The notes under the pieces were generated by a model. The model saw nothing but the letters and a program-made list of their open reading frames with translations, was not told the DNA's origin and did not search any database. Position numbers and translations under genes: made by a program. Positions 37,706-46,748 of a stretch of DNA of 64,000 nt are shown here, piece by piece; position 1 is the stretch's first letter, and the number at the start of each line of letters is the position of its first letter. The stretch comes from Plesiocystis pacifica SIR-1 (GTDB lineage: Bacteria; Myxococcota_A; Polyangia; Nannocystales; Nannocystaceae), in the NCBI RefSeq assembly GCF_000170895.1, contig NZ_ABCS01000036.1, positions 1-64,000 on the forward strand, in the 5' to 3' direction.

Positions 37706-39409
37706 GTGTCGGTCCTCCGCACCATCGTCCATTCGTCCCGCGCCCTCGTCACCACGGCCAAGGACGCCGCGCGTTTTCGCGAGATCATGAGCGTGTTCAT
37801 GACCCACGGCTTCGGCTGGGTCGTGGCCCAGCTGCGCCTGCGTCGCGAGCTCCAGATCGAGCACGAGGGCGAGGACCTGGGCATGGCCGCGCTGACCAGC
37901 CCGGACACGGGCAAGCGCCTGGTCAAGGCCCTGACCCAGCTCGGCCCGACCTGGGTGAAGTTCGGCCAGATCCTCTCGACGCGCTCGGACATCCTGCCCG
38001 AGCCGATCATCGTCGAGCTCGCCAGCTTGCAAGACGACGTCGAGCACGTCCCCACCGAGGACATCCACGCCCAGCTCGAGCACAACCTGGGCAAGGACTG
38101 GCGCAAGCACTTCGAGTCCTTCGAGGACGAGCCCCTGGCCTCGGCGAGCATCGGCCAGGTCCACCGCGCCGTGCTCGTGACCGGCGAGCCCGTGGTGCTC
38201 AAGATCCAGCGCCCGGACATCCGGGCCAAGATCGAGAGCGACGTCAACATCCTGCACACCACCGCCGGCTACCTCGAGGAGGCCTTCGAGGAGGCCCACA
38301 TCATGGACCTGACCGGCATGGCCACGGACTTCGCCAAGTCCCTGGCGCAGGAGCTCGACTACACCGTCGAGGCCAACAACATGGAGCGCTTTCGGCGGAA
38401 CTTCGAGGGCCACGAGGAGATCAAGATCCCCGTGGTCCACGGCCACCTGAGCAACGGCCAGGTGCTGACCATGGAGTTCATCGCCGGCAAGAAGTTCGAG
38501 AAGGTCATCGCCGAGGGCACGCCCCCCGAGGACCTGGCCAAGGCCTACTTCGACGTCGCCTACAAGATGCTGTTCATCGACGGCTTCTTCCACGGCGACC
38601 TGCACCCCGGCAACGTGCTGCTGACCGAGGACAAGCGCCTGGCGCTGCTCGACTGCGGCATGGTCGGGCGCCTGGCCCCGAGCCGCAAGGACAAGGTCGT
38701 CGACATCATCCACGCCGTGCTCAACGAGGACCTCGAGCTGCTCGCGCGGACCTTCTACTCCCTGGCCATCCCCCAGGGCCCCGTGGACTACGCCGCCTTC
38801 GAGCAGGACTGCATCGCCGTCGCCGAGCAGTACCTCATCGGCGTGCCGCTGTCGCAGATCCAGATCGGCGAGCTCTTCTCCCGCCTGGTCGAGGGCGCCG
38901 CCCGGCACAGCGTCCGCATGCCCACGGACTTCACCATGATGTTCAAGGCCATCCTCACCACCGAGGGCCTGGCCAAGGCGATCGCGCCCAACGTCGACCC
39001 CGTCGAGCTGGCCAAGCCCTTCATCGAGCAGATGGTCATGGAGCGCTACAGCCCCGAGCGCCTCAAGCAGGTCGCGATGCGCGACTTCCTGGCCTTCTCG
39101 GAGATGGCCCGCAGCGTGCCGACCACCGTGCCCATGCTGCTCGAGCACCTCGACAGCGGCAAGCTGCGCTTCGGCGTCAACGACGAAACCCTCGAGCTCC
39201 AGCACAAGGCCGCGGACCTGCGCGTGGGTCGAATGATCCGCGCGGCCCTGTCGATCTCGCTGATCGTGTGCGGGACCGGGGTGATCGGCGTCGACGCCCT
39301 GCCCGTCGCGCTGTGGGGCATCCCGTGGCTGAGCCTGGTGTTCTGGGGGCTGGCGCTGCTGCTCAACGCGACGCTGCTGCGCAAGCAGGGCATCCTTCAG
39401 CCGGAGTGA
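37706..39409 (+). CDS. ABC1/UbiB-family atypical kinase
   Basis: 567 residues, start GTG at 37706. Family hallmarks in order: KFGQILSTRSDILP (KxGQ motif, about 90), the Ala-rich loop ASASIGQVHRA replacing the usual glycine loop, VVLKIQRP, HGDLHPGN, and DCG in place of DFG. Two hydrophobic helices near the C-terminus (about 512-555) suggest membrane attachment. UbiB/COQ8 proteins are ATPases that support ubiquinone or menaquinone synthesis or lipid transport rather than classical kinases. It is divergent from the beta-propeller lipoprotein with 105 bp between the starts. Confidence 0.93.
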   Translation: MSVLRTIVHSSRALVTTAKDAARFREIMSVFMTHGFGWVVAQLRLRRELQIEHEGEDLGMAALTSPDTGKRLVKALTQLGPTWVKFGQILSTRSDILPEPIIVELASLQDDVEHVPTEDIHAQLEHNLGKDWRKHFESFEDEPLASASIGQVHRAVLVTGEPVVLKIQRPDIRAKIESDVNILHTTAGYLEEAFEEAHIMDLTGMATDFAKSLAQELDYTVEANNMERFRRNFEGHEEIKIPVVHGHLSNGQVLTMEFIAGKKFEKVIAEGTPPEDLAKAYFDVAYKMLFIDGFFHGDLHPGNVLLTEDKRLALLDCGMVGRLAPSRKDKVVDIIHAVLNEDLELLARTFYSLAIPQGPVDYAAFEQDCIAVAEQYLIGVPLSQIQIGELFSRLVEGAARHSVRMPTDFTMMFKAILTTEGLAKAIAPNVDPVELAKPFIEQMVMERYSPERLKQVAMRDFLAFSEMARSVPTTVPMLLEHLDSGKLRFGVNDETLELQHKAADLRVGRMIRAALSISLIVCGTGVIGVDALPVALWGIPWLSLVFWGLALLLNATLLRKQGILQPE

Positions 39410-39428
39410 GGCCGAGGCTCACAGGTCG

Positions 39429-40067
39429 CTAGGCCTGGCCGAGGCTGGCCAGCTCGCGGCGGAGGTTGGCCCGCGCGGCGTGCTCGTGACGATCGCCAAA
39501 CGAAGCGCTGTGGTAGAGCCGCTCGCGCTCGAGCTGGGCGCTGAGAAAGCGCCGCCGCCCGGCGACGTAGAGGGACTCGGGAACCGCCGCGAATTCCTGG
39601 CGGACGCCCTCGGCGTAGCGGTCGTAGACCGACGGCGGCGCGCCGAGGATGGCCGTGTCGGCGTCGAGGAAGTGGGCAAGGTCGGGGTCGCCCTCGGTGT
39701 CCGCCAAGCCGTGCGCCGCCGTGGCCTCGATCATCGCAGCGACCCGCTCGACGTCGACCCCCGACCAGCCGCTCAACCGCGCGCGAGCCAGCTGCGCGCT
39801 GCGGGCCTCGTTGTCGGCGCGCAGCGGCTCGTAGATGGCGTCGTGAAACAAGATCGCCAGCTGCACCTCGCGCGGCTCTAGCCAACCGGGTCCTGCCTCC
39901 GCCACCCACGCGAAGGCGCGGGCGAGGGCGCCGATGTGGCCGACGCCGTGGTAGCGACGGTGCGCCTCGGCGTAGCGCCCCGCGAGCTCGTCGAGGATGG
40001 CCCGCTCCCCCGGCGCCCCCGTCGTCAAGGGGCGCCAGGCCTCGATGGCATCTCCAGCGGCGCTCAC
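39429..40067 (-). CDS. HD-type predicted metal-dependent phosphohydrolase
   Basis: 212 residues. The GTG at 40067 overlaps the stop of the nucleoside hydrolase gene (GTGA); a GTG at 40073 is also possible. Motifs match the COG4339-type HD proteins: RYHGVGHI (H40, H44), ILFHDAIYEP (H75-D76), FLDADTAILG, and a C-terminal SAQLERERLY region. These are predicted metal-dependent phosphohydrolases with unknown substrates. Coupling to a nucleoside hydrolase suggests nucleotide or nucleoside salvage (inference). Confidence 0.88.
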   Translation of the reverse strand: MSAAGDAIEAWRPLTTGAPGERAILDELAGRYAEAHRRYHGVGHIGALARAFAWVAEAGPGWLEPREVQLAILFHDAIYEPLRADNEARSAQLARARLSGWSGVDVERVAAMIEATAAHGLADTEGDPDLAHFLDADTAILGAPPSVYDRYAEGVRQEFAAVPESLYVAGRRRFLSAQLERERLYHSASFGDRHEHAARANLRRELASLGQA

Positions 40068-40993
40068 GGACACGCCACCAGCGTATCCAAAAAGCGCTCG
40101 TGGTCGTAGTCGACGATGATCCGCGTGCCGCTTCCGGGCTCGAGGCGCGAGCCCCACTTGCCGCCCTTGCGGTAGAGCTCGACCTCGGCCCAGGTCCCGA
40201 TGCTCGGGTCGATGGCGCAGCAGGCCGCGAGCGGATCGTGGAACTTCTTGCCGCTGGGCTTGCGGCGCAGGTAGGCGTCCATGCCCTTCCAGATCAGCGC
40301 CAGCGAGGGGCTGCGATCCTTGACCGCCGTGACCCGCTCGTGGACCGCCGCGTCGTAGACCACGCCGTGGCACACGTTCTTGGACACGAAGTGGCGCGCA
40401 TCGATGCCGGAGCAAGCCAGGGCCGCGAGCGCGGCCTTGGGGTCGCCGTTGAGGTTGTAGGTCGGGACCTCGCGCATGCCCGCGAACTTGGCCAGCTGCC
40501 GCTCGCGCGGGACCACGCCCTCGCCCGCGAAGCCGCCCTGGGCGAACAGCCGGCCCAGGCGCAACGGTTGGCCCCGAGCCTCACCCAAGGCGATGGCTCG
40601 GCCCAGGTTCTTGAGCGGCGCCCCGGTGACCAAGGTCGTCCCCTCGTCGCACAGCGCCAGCAGCAGCTCGCCCCCAGGCTCGGCCTCGCGCGAGGGCGGG
40701 ATCTGGCCGTAGACCCGGGTGTGCCAGCCCGAGACGCACTGCTTGCCGTGGTCGAGGTTGTAGGCGCCCACGGGGATGTCGAGGCCCAACCACTCGAGGG
40801 CCCGGCGCACCAGGCCGACCTGCTCGGGTGTCCCCGGGGTGATGGTCACGGCCCGCAGCTCCACCCGCGGGTGGCCGCCGAGCATCAGCAAGGTCAGGAA
40901 GTCATCGGGGTCGCCGGTCTCCATGTCCCAGACCACCGGCAACCTCGACGGCCCAGCCCCCAATTCAGAGCCAGTCGCTACCGTCGATGTCAT
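40064..40993 (-). CDS. Inosine-uridine-preferring nucleoside hydrolase family protein
   Basis: 309 residues. The N-terminal calcium-site motif is the variant DMETGDPDD (from D23) instead of the classical DTDPGxDD, and HDPLAACC provides the later Asp. TLVTGAPLKNLGRAI and GGFAGEG are also typical of the fold. The enzyme should hydrolyse the N-glycosidic bond of ribonucleosides, but the variant motif is shared by a little-studied clade, so the substrate may differ. No signal peptide. Upstream partner of the HD protein. Confidence 0.85.
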   Translation of the reverse strand: MTSTVATGSELGAGPSRLPVVWDMETGDPDDFLTLLMLGGHPRVELRAVTITPGTPEQVGLVRRALEWLGLDIPVGAYNLDHGKQCVSGWHTRVYGQIPPSREAEPGGELLLALCDEGTTLVTGAPLKNLGRAIALGEARGQPLRLGRLFAQGGFAGEGVVPRERQLAKFAGMREVPTYNLNGDPKAALAALACSGIDARHFVSKNVCHGVVYDAAVHERVTAVKDRSPSLALIWKGMDAYLRRKPSGKKFHDPLAACCAIDPSIGTWAEVELYRKGGKWGSRLEPGSGTRIIVDYDHERFLDTLVACP

Positions 40994-41067
40994 CGCTCGC
41001 CAAGCTAGCAGAGACTCCCCGCCGCGCCAGCTGGCTCTGTCCGCTCCACGCTTGGCGCGAACACGGA

Positions 41068-41592
41068 CTACGCGTGCCCCTCGGCGCTCGGGTGCTCCCG
41101 AAGGCTGCCCGAGAACACCTTGACGACCGGCAGCTCGAGGTCACCGGCGGGGCGTCGCACGACGTGCGCCTGCCTGGCCACGGCCCGGAGGTGGTCAAAG
41201 CGAAGACCAGCCACCCGCGCCACGCCAAACTCGGCCTGCGCACGATCAAAGCGCGACACCGCGAGCTCGGCCAAGCGGCTCGCGGGCGCTCGCTTGTCCT
41301 GGCGGATCTTGATCCCCGCCGCCGCGACCTTGATCAATCCGTTGAGCAAGTCGGCGAGCGCCCCCTTTCGACCGGCGGCCACCCACAGCCCTTCCCAGGC
41401 CTCGTGGGCCTCCCAGTAGTAGCCGCGGTCGAACAGGGCGATGCCCTCGAGCCAGTTGGGGTGGGCCTCGCACTCGGCGACATCGAGCCCTCGGACGACG
41501 TCGCTCGGGCGACCGTAGCTGTGTCCGTCGGGATGCCGGGTCGGGTGCGGCCATCCACGGCCGGGCACGAAGGTGTAGGGGGGAAAGTCCAA
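41068..41592 (-). CDS. DUF309-family protein
   Basis: 174 residues, apparently from TTG at 41592. The family motif NWLEGIALFDRGYYWEAHEAWE is followed by ALADLLNGLIKVAAAGIK, characteristic of DUF309 helical-bundle proteins. Function unknown. The ~30 residues before the motif (PPYTFVPGRGWPHP) also occur in relatives, which supports the long start. The 159 bp to the next gene (41593-41751) show no clear feature. Confidence 0.8.
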   Translation of the reverse strand: MDFPPYTFVPGRGWPHPTRHPDGHSYGRPSDVVRGLDVAECEAHPNWLEGIALFDRGYYWEAHEAWEGLWVAAGRKGALADLLNGLIKVAAAGIKIRQDKRAPASRLAELAVSRFDRAQAEFGVARVAGLRFDHLRAVARQAHVVRRPAGDLELPVVKVFSGSLREHPSAEGHA

Positions 41593-41751
41593 GAGCGGAT
41601 CGCCGTGAGCTTCGCGCCGCTCCCCGCCGGGGACGCGGCTCGGTCAGGATAGCGCCGACTCGCTCCTCTCGATCTCCGGGCGGAGCGCTCGTGAAAGCGG
41701 ATTACAGCCCGATCATTTGACTCCAGACGACTTCATTGTCAGCTTTTCTGG

Positions 41752-43212
41752 ATGGTCGCTCCGAGATGCTTGCCCGCCGCACTCTTCGTCCCTGGCGTGG
41801 CGCTGCTCGGGCTCGCGTGCGGCCCCGGTCCCATCGCTGGCGAGCCGGTCGGCGACGTCACGACCGATCCGGGCGCCGGGGCGACCAGCGAGATGGCTGG
41901 CGACGAGAACGACGAGGGCAGTGAGGGCAGTGAGGGCAGTGAGGACAGTGAGGACAGTGAGGACAGTGAGGACAGCGAAGACGGCGCCCCGCTGCTCCCG
42001 ACCTACTGGCAAGACGTCGCGCCGATCACCTACGAGCACTGCGTGGTCTGCCACCGAGACGGCGGCATCGGGCCCTTCTCCCTCGACGGCTACGACCCGA
42101 CCGTCGCCCTCGCCCCCCTCGCCGTCGAGTCCGTCGTCGCCCGCCGCATGCCCCCGTGGGGGGTGACCGACGACGGCAGCTGCAACAGTTGGCGCGACTC
42201 GACCGCGCTGAGCGACGCCGAGATCGCGACCATCACCGCGTGGTTCGACGCCGGCATGCCCGAGGGCGAGCCCGTCGACGACCTCGGCGTGCCCGAGCTC
42301 CCCAGCCTCGAGGGCGCGCTCTCGGGCAGCACGCCCGTGTTCGTGCCCGAGGCCATCGGCGGCGACCTGATGGAGAACGACGAATACCGCTGCTTCTTGG
42401 TCGACCCGGGCATCGAGTCCGACGGCTACCTGACCGGGAGCGCGGTGACCCCGGGCAACCCTGGGCTCGTCCACCACGTGTTCGGGGTGTTGATCGAGCC
42501 GACGCAGGACAACCTCGAGTCGATCGCGAGCATGGACGGGGAGAGCCCCGATCGTCCAGGCTGGCCGTGCGATAGCCCCTTCGCCGGCGTCCTCCCCAAG
42601 GCCAGCCCGATCATCTGGGCGCCCGGCCAGGGCGTGTCCAAGCTCCCCGAGGGAACGGGGATGCCCGTCGCGGCGGGCGACCTGCTCGTCGCGCAGATCC
42701 ACTACAACCTCATCGACCCCGCGCTCGTGGGCCAGAGCGACAGCACGACCTTGCACCTGGAGGTCGAGGACCAGGTCGAGCGCGAGGGGACCTACGAGTT
42801 CTATCCGGGCCTGCTCACCACTTTGTTCTCGAGCCAGCCTCACCTGATCCCCCCGGGCGAAGAGGCCCACAGCTTCACCTACACGGTCGGCATGAGCGGG
42901 CTCGTCAGCCAATTTGGCGTCGGCGCAGAGCTGTGGGGCGTGTTCCCCCACGCCCACGAGCTCGGCGCCTCGATCTCGATCCGGCTGATCGACGGCCAGG
43001 GCAACGAGACCTGCGTGGCCGAGATCCCGCGCTGGGACTTCAACTGGCAGCACTACTACTACATGGAAGAGCCGCTCCTGCTCGACTTTGACGACGAGCT
43101 CGAGGTGACCTGCGTCTACGACAGCACCGGAGTGGACGAGCCGACGAGCCCTGGCTGGGGCACACAAAACGAGATGTGTTTCCTGGGCTTGTTCGTCTCT
43201 GCGGGGCCCTGA
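41752..43212 (+). CDS. Lipoprotein with c-type haem motif and copper type II monooxygenase-like domain
   Basis: 486 residues. Signal peptide with lipobox GLAC (C23) and a Ser/Glu/Asp linker. CVVCH at 97-101 is a haem-binding motif within a short cytochrome-like domain (TYWQDVAPITYEHCVVCH). The remainder (about 200-480) matches the PHM/DBM copper monooxygenase fold. All six expected copper ligands are present with the right spacing: H241, H242 and H317 for one copper, H400, H402 and M475 for the other. Eukaryotic relatives hydroxylate peptidyl-glycine or dopamine using ascorbate. Here the haem domain may deliver electrons instead (inference). Substrate unknown. Confidence 0.85.
   Translation: MVAPRCLPAALFVPGVALLGLACGPGPIAGEPVGDVTTDPGAGATSEMAGDENDEGSEGSEGSEDSEDSEDSEDSEDGAPLLPTYWQDVAPITYEHCVVCHRDGGIGPFSLDGYDPTVALAPLAVESVVARRMPPWGVTDDGSCNSWRDSTALSDAEIATITAWFDAGMPEGEPVDDLGVPELPSLEGALSGSTPVFVPEAIGGDLMENDEYRCFLVDPGIESDGYLTGSAVTPGNPGLVHHVFGVLIEPTQDNLESIASMDGESPDRPGWPCDSPFAGVLPKASPIIWAPGQGVSKLPEGTGMPVAAGDLLVAQIHYNLIDPALVGQSDSTTLHLEVEDQVEREGTYEFYPGLLTTLFSSQPHLIPPGEEAHSFTYTVGMSGLVSQFGVGAELWGVFPHAHELGASISIRLIDGQGNETCVAEIPRWDFNWQHYYYMEEPLLLDFDDELEVTCVYDSTGVDEPTSPGWGTQNEMCFLGLFVSAGP
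41914..41985 (+). repeat. Eight 9-bp tandem repeats in lipoprotein linker
   Basis: Units GAGGGCAGT (three), GAGGACAGT (four, the last ending in C) and one GAAGACGGC encode GSEGSEGSEDSEDSED. In-frame linker repeat of the copper/haem lipoprotein. Confidence 0.85.
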
Positions 43213-43236
43213 GCGAGCCCGCTCGAGCATCCTGCC

Positions 43237-43473
43237 TCAACCTTCCCGGCGACCCTGGATGCGCGCGAGCACGGCCCTCGCGGTGCTCGACAAGCCCCGC
43301 GGATCGAGGGCCGCCTCGAGGGCCCGCTGGCGCACGCTCAGTTCGTAGGCCTCCGCCCGGCCGCTCGCGTCGAGGTCGTGCCAGGCCGGGTGCGAGCGGG
43401 GACCGCCCTCGCCACCGGTGGGCCGCCAGGCCGAGACGACCTCTTCAACCAGAGCGTCTCGCTCGGCGCTCAT
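43237..43473 (-). CDS. Small hypothetical protein downstream of ECF sigma factor
   Basis: 78 residues, charged and helical, no cysteines and no membrane segment. The ATG overlaps the sigma-factor stop (ATGA), the best evidence that it is real. No family recognised. Its position suggests a regulator of the sigma factor, but a classical anti-sigma factor would normally have a zinc-binding motif or membrane helix, and neither is seen. It ends 24 bp from the tail of the copper/haem lipoprotein. Confidence 0.6.
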   Translation of the reverse strand: MSAERDALVEEVVSAWRPTGGEGGPRSHPAWHDLDASGRAEAYELSVRQRALEAALDPRGLSSTARAVLARIQGRREG

Positions 43474-44048
43474 CGGGCGACCTCCGCCAGGCGAACGCCC
43501 GCCCGGGCCAGGCAGGTCTCGACGGCCTTTCGGGCCCGGCGGACGTTCTGCAAGAAGGTGTTGAGGCTCATGCCGACGCGCTCGGCGAGCTCACGATCGG
43601 GGCGCAGGGGCAGCTCACCCAGGCGCTGGGCCAGGGCGCGCTTGGGGGGCCCCTTCAGCTGCTCCACGCACTGGTTCAAGGCCGCCCGCAGAGCCGGGTC
43701 GGGCTCCACGGGCTCCACCGCCAAGCAGGCCGAGTCCTCGGCCGCCCGGGCCAGGGCCTCCGTCGTCGCCACGGGGACGCGGCGGCGACGGAGCTCGCTG
43801 ATCGCCTGATTGCGAGCGATGCGGACGCCCAGACGCAGCAGGCCGTTGGCCCGCCCGTCGGGTTCGAAGCGCGGCGCGACCTGCCACACCCGCAGCAGGG
43901 TCTCCTGGACCACGGCCTCCACGTCGACGTGCGCGGCGAAGCGGCTGAGGCTCAGGCGAATGCGCGGCTCGGCGCCGGCGAGCCAGGCCGCGAAGGCCTC
44001 GGCGTCGCCAGCTGCGATCGCCGGCAGGTGCTGGTCGAGGTCGCTCAC
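43470..44048 (-). CDS. ECF-type RNA polymerase sigma factor
   Basis: 192 residues. Region 2 reads DVEAVVQETLLRVWQVAPRF, with GLLRLGVRIARNQAISELRR; region 4 is the helix-turn-helix near RELAERVGMSLNTFLQNVRRAR. The GTG at 44048 overlaps the stop of the VIT/VWA gene (GTGA) and its own stop overlaps the next ATG, so the three genes form one tightly coupled operon (VIT/VWA, sigma, small protein). No anti-sigma factor is recognisable in the operon; the VIT/VWA protein could be part of a signalling or surface-stress output (inference). Confidence 0.88.
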   Translation of the reverse strand: MSDLDQHLPAIAAGDAEAFAAWLAGAEPRIRLSLSRFAAHVDVEAVVQETLLRVWQVAPRFEPDGRANGLLRLGVRIARNQAISELRRRRVPVATTEALARAAEDSACLAVEPVEPDPALRAALNQCVEQLKGPPKRALAQRLGELPLRPDRELAERVGMSLNTFLQNVRRARKAVETCLARAGVRLAEVAR

Positions 44049-46507
44049 AGCTGGATGATCCACTCCTCGGCGCCGACGCGAAAGCGCAGCTGGAGGATCC
44101 CGCCTGGGAATGCACCGCGCAAGACCAGCCGTAGAACCTGCCCAGCCTCGAGGTCGCCCGAGGCTGTCGAGCTGCGCGCCTCGACCTTGGCTCGGAGCTC
44201 GAAGCCGTTGTCGAGCATGACCTCGACCTGGCCGGGGCGTTTCCAAGTCAGCGCGCTCGAGAGCACGACCTCGAGCACCGCCAGGCCAGCAGTCGCCCGC
44301 ACGAGCCTGCCCTGCAGCTTCCGCGCCCGCGCAGGCGCGGCCCCCCCCCAACCCTCGCCGAGTTCGCCGCTCTCGCCCTTGGGCGACGCCGGCAAAGGCG
44401 GTGGCATGGGAGAAGGTCGGGCACCCCCGCGACCCCGAGACCGAGTCTTCCCCCCACTGTCACGGAGCTTGCGCGCAGACGCCCGCTTGCGTAGGCGACC
44501 TGGCGCAGGGGGAGCGGCGGGACTAGGCGCCTGAGCGGGCCCAGGAATGGCGCCGAAGCTCCTTTGCGCTCGATGGCCACTCGAGCCGACGATCACCCCC
44601 TCCTCGTTGCGCACGACCCCACCGCTCACCTCGCGCAGGCCCAGGCCCGCCACGCTCATCCCCGCCGGCAGCTGGTGCGGCATGGTCTCGCGCCGCGTCG
44701 GTCGGCTCGGATCAACCGTCGCCTCCTCCGACACCGCCAGCCACGAGGTCCGGCGCGTCGAGATCTGAAAGCCCACACCGATGCGCTCGATGTCCGCGTC
44801 GCGCTCGGCCCCGCACGCGGCCTCGACCTCGAGGGCCTCGACCTTGGCCCGGGCGAAGCCCTTGACCAGCGCCGCCGAGCCCTCGCCCGCGGCCACGGCG
44901 GGCACCTCGATCTCGCGCTCCCAGCTGCCCACGGGCAAGCGCCCGCGCACGGTCAGCGTGCCCCCTTCGGGCCGGAGCGCCACGGGGATCTGCGCGGGCG
45001 CGCCCAGGAACAGGTCGGGCACGGTGACGCTCGCAACCTCGCGCAGCGCCGAGCCCGAGAGGCTCAGGTCGACGAGCATGGGCGTGTCCATGTGCGCGAC
45101 CAGGCGCGCCGCGGCCTCCTCGGCGTCTTCACCGGGGGCGACGATCACCTCGAGCCCGCCGCCCGCGAGCGCCACCGGCCGGGTCAGCGAGCGGTTGACG
45201 GAGCTCCCGATCCCGAGGGTGTGCACGCGACAGCCCGGCGGCCGATGCTGGCGCGCGGCCTGGACGATCTCGGACTCGAAGGCGATGAGCCCGTCGGTGA
45301 TCAGCAGGATCTGCCGCTGCGCCTCGGGGCGGAGGGAGGCGAGGGCCGCGAGAATGCCGTCGCGCATGTGCGTGCCGCCGGAGGCCCGCAGCGCCCCGAC
45401 CCAGCGCAGCGCCTCCTCGCGCTTGGCCGCGCTCATCGACGCGGGCGCCTGCGACCACCGCCGCACCCGCGACGAGAACTCCACGAGCTCGAGGCGATCG
45501 CGGTCACGCAGCGAGCGGATCAACGCCTCGGTCACGGCCTGCGCGTGCGCCAGGGGCTCGCCCCGCATCGATCCGCTGGTGTCGAGCAGGACGATGAGGT
45601 CTCGGGGCACCGCCGACACCTCGCGTCCCGGCTCGATCGGCGGCGGCGTGAGCACGAGGCGGCCGTAGCTGTTCGCGGCTCCCAGGTGCGCCGCATCGGG
45701 GCGGGCGAGCTCGAGGCTCACGCCCGCGTCCTCGCCCGCGACGACCGGCGCCCCCGGCCAGCGCACGACCACGTCTCGATCCAGGGCCGCGCCCGCGTCC
45801 CCGCCGAGCTCGACCTTCGCCCGCCCCTCGACGCGCGCGACGTTGAGCTTGTGCGAGGGCGAGGTCGGCCACGCGCCCTCGGGCAGGGCGTCGGCGATGC
45901 TCAAGCTCACCCGCACCCGGGGCCCGAGGGGCTCGACGCTCAGATCGACGACGACCTTCTCGGCATCCGCGACGCGCCCCGGCGCGCCGGAAAAGCGCGG
46001 CGCGACCGTGGTCGGGAAGCGCCACTCCCAGCCCGCGAAGCCCCGCGCCCCAGCGGCCGCCAGCCACTTCAGCGGCTGATCCAAGATCAGCTCGCAGGTC
46101 ACCTCGACACGAGGCGGGACGTTGCCCAGCTCCTGCGTGAACAGGCTCGAGCGCTCCTCCTCGAGCAGCGCCGCGCTCTTGCCCTCGAGCAGCGCGTCTT
46201 CAAAGCGCTCGCGGGCCTGCTGCTTGGGGGCGACCTCACCGACGACGCGCTGATCGGCGAAGCAAAAGGCGTAGCCGCTCACCGCCGCGTCCGCGGGCAG
46301 GGGCACCTGGTAGGTCAGGCGCAACGGCTCGTCGTGGGGGTTGAAGAAGGTCTGGCGCAGGACGACGCGCCCCAGGCCGGCGGCCGCCTCGACGGTCAGC
46401 TCGGCGGCGCGCAGCGGGAGCGTTCGGCCCTCGCTCGAGACCAGCCGAGCGCCAGCGCTGGGCGTCGAAGAAGAGGCGAGGGAGGGGGTCGGCACGGCTG
46501 AGTTCAT
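44045..46507 (-). CDS. VIT + von Willebrand factor A domain protein
   Basis: 820 residues. The ATG at 46507 has a very good Shine-Dalgarno (AAAGGAGTG), so the upstream open frame is discarded. The VIT domain (about 20-150) includes TFFNPHDEPLRLTYQVPLPA and QQARERFEDALLEGKSAALLEEE. The VWA domain (about 285-450) has an intact MIDAS start DTSGS and later GGTHMRDG. A Pro/Ala/Arg-rich low-complexity stretch (about 690-735) precedes a C-terminal beta-rich part. Similar proteins resemble inter-alpha-trypsin inhibitor heavy chains. No clear signal peptide, so location is uncertain. First gene of the sigma-factor operon. Confidence 0.92.
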   Translation of the reverse strand: MNSAVPTPSLASSSTPSAGARLVSSEGRTLPLRAAELTVEAAAGLGRVVLRQTFFNPHDEPLRLTYQVPLPADAAVSGYAFCFADQRVVGEVAPKQQARERFEDALLEGKSAALLEEERSSLFTQELGNVPPRVEVTCELILDQPLKWLAAAGARGFAGWEWRFPTTVAPRFSGAPGRVADAEKVVVDLSVEPLGPRVRVSLSIADALPEGAWPTSPSHKLNVARVEGRAKVELGGDAGAALDRDVVVRWPGAPVVAGEDAGVSLELARPDAAHLGAANSYGRLVLTPPPIEPGREVSAVPRDLIVLLDTSGSMRGEPLAHAQAVTEALIRSLRDRDRLELVEFSSRVRRWSQAPASMSAAKREEALRWVGALRASGGTHMRDGILAALASLRPEAQRQILLITDGLIAFESEIVQAARQHRPPGCRVHTLGIGSSVNRSLTRPVALAGGGLEVIVAPGEDAEEAAARLVAHMDTPMLVDLSLSGSALREVASVTVPDLFLGAPAQIPVALRPEGGTLTVRGRLPVGSWEREIEVPAVAAGEGSAALVKGFARAKVEALEVEAACGAERDADIERIGVGFQISTRRTSWLAVSEEATVDPSRPTRRETMPHQLPAGMSVAGLGLREVSGGVVRNEEGVIVGSSGHRAQRSFGAIPGPAQAPSPAAPPAPGRLRKRASARKLRDSGGKTRSRGRGGARPSPMPPPLPASPKGESGELGEGWGGAAPARARKLQGRLVRATAGLAVLEVVLSSALTWKRPGQVEVMLDNGFELRAKVEARSSTASGDLEAGQVLRLVLRGAFPGGILQLRFRVGAEEWIIQL

Positions 46508-46510
46508 TGT

Positions 46511-46519
46511 CACTCCTTT
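46511..46519 (-). promoter_or_regulatory. Strong ribosome binding site of the VIT/VWA gene
   Basis: AAAGGAGTG, read on the minus strand, ends three bases before the ATG at 46507. It decides that start over earlier in-frame codons, and it is unusually strong for this window, where most starts lack a clear site. Confidence 0.8.
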
Positions 46520-46711
46520 GGTGGTTGAGGCGGTGGAGCGAGGCGCCGCGGGGGGCCTCGGCTCCGATTCGGGCGACCAACGCGAGGCGCTCAAAACCAG
46601 TGACAAAGAAAATTCGGACTTTCTGAGCTCCCCCTCCCGGGCCCATCGAAATGACACCAAGAGACCCCAGGCTCCGTGAGCTGCGCCTCGCTCGCATCGG
46701 TCGGATATTCG

Positions 46712-46738
46712 TTGACCAGCGTTTTTGATTCATATAAC
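46712..46738 (+). promoter_or_regulatory. Possible sigma-70-type promoter for small Cys-rich lipoprotein
   Basis: TTGACC (46712-46717) and TATAAC (46733-46738), separated by 15 bp, lie 11 bp before the ATG at 46749. The stretch 46700-46760 is distinctly AT-rich against its surroundings. The spacing is short, and the leader would be very short or nearly leaderless, so this is tentative. Confidence 0.4.
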
Positions 46739-46748
46739 GGTGTCTTAA

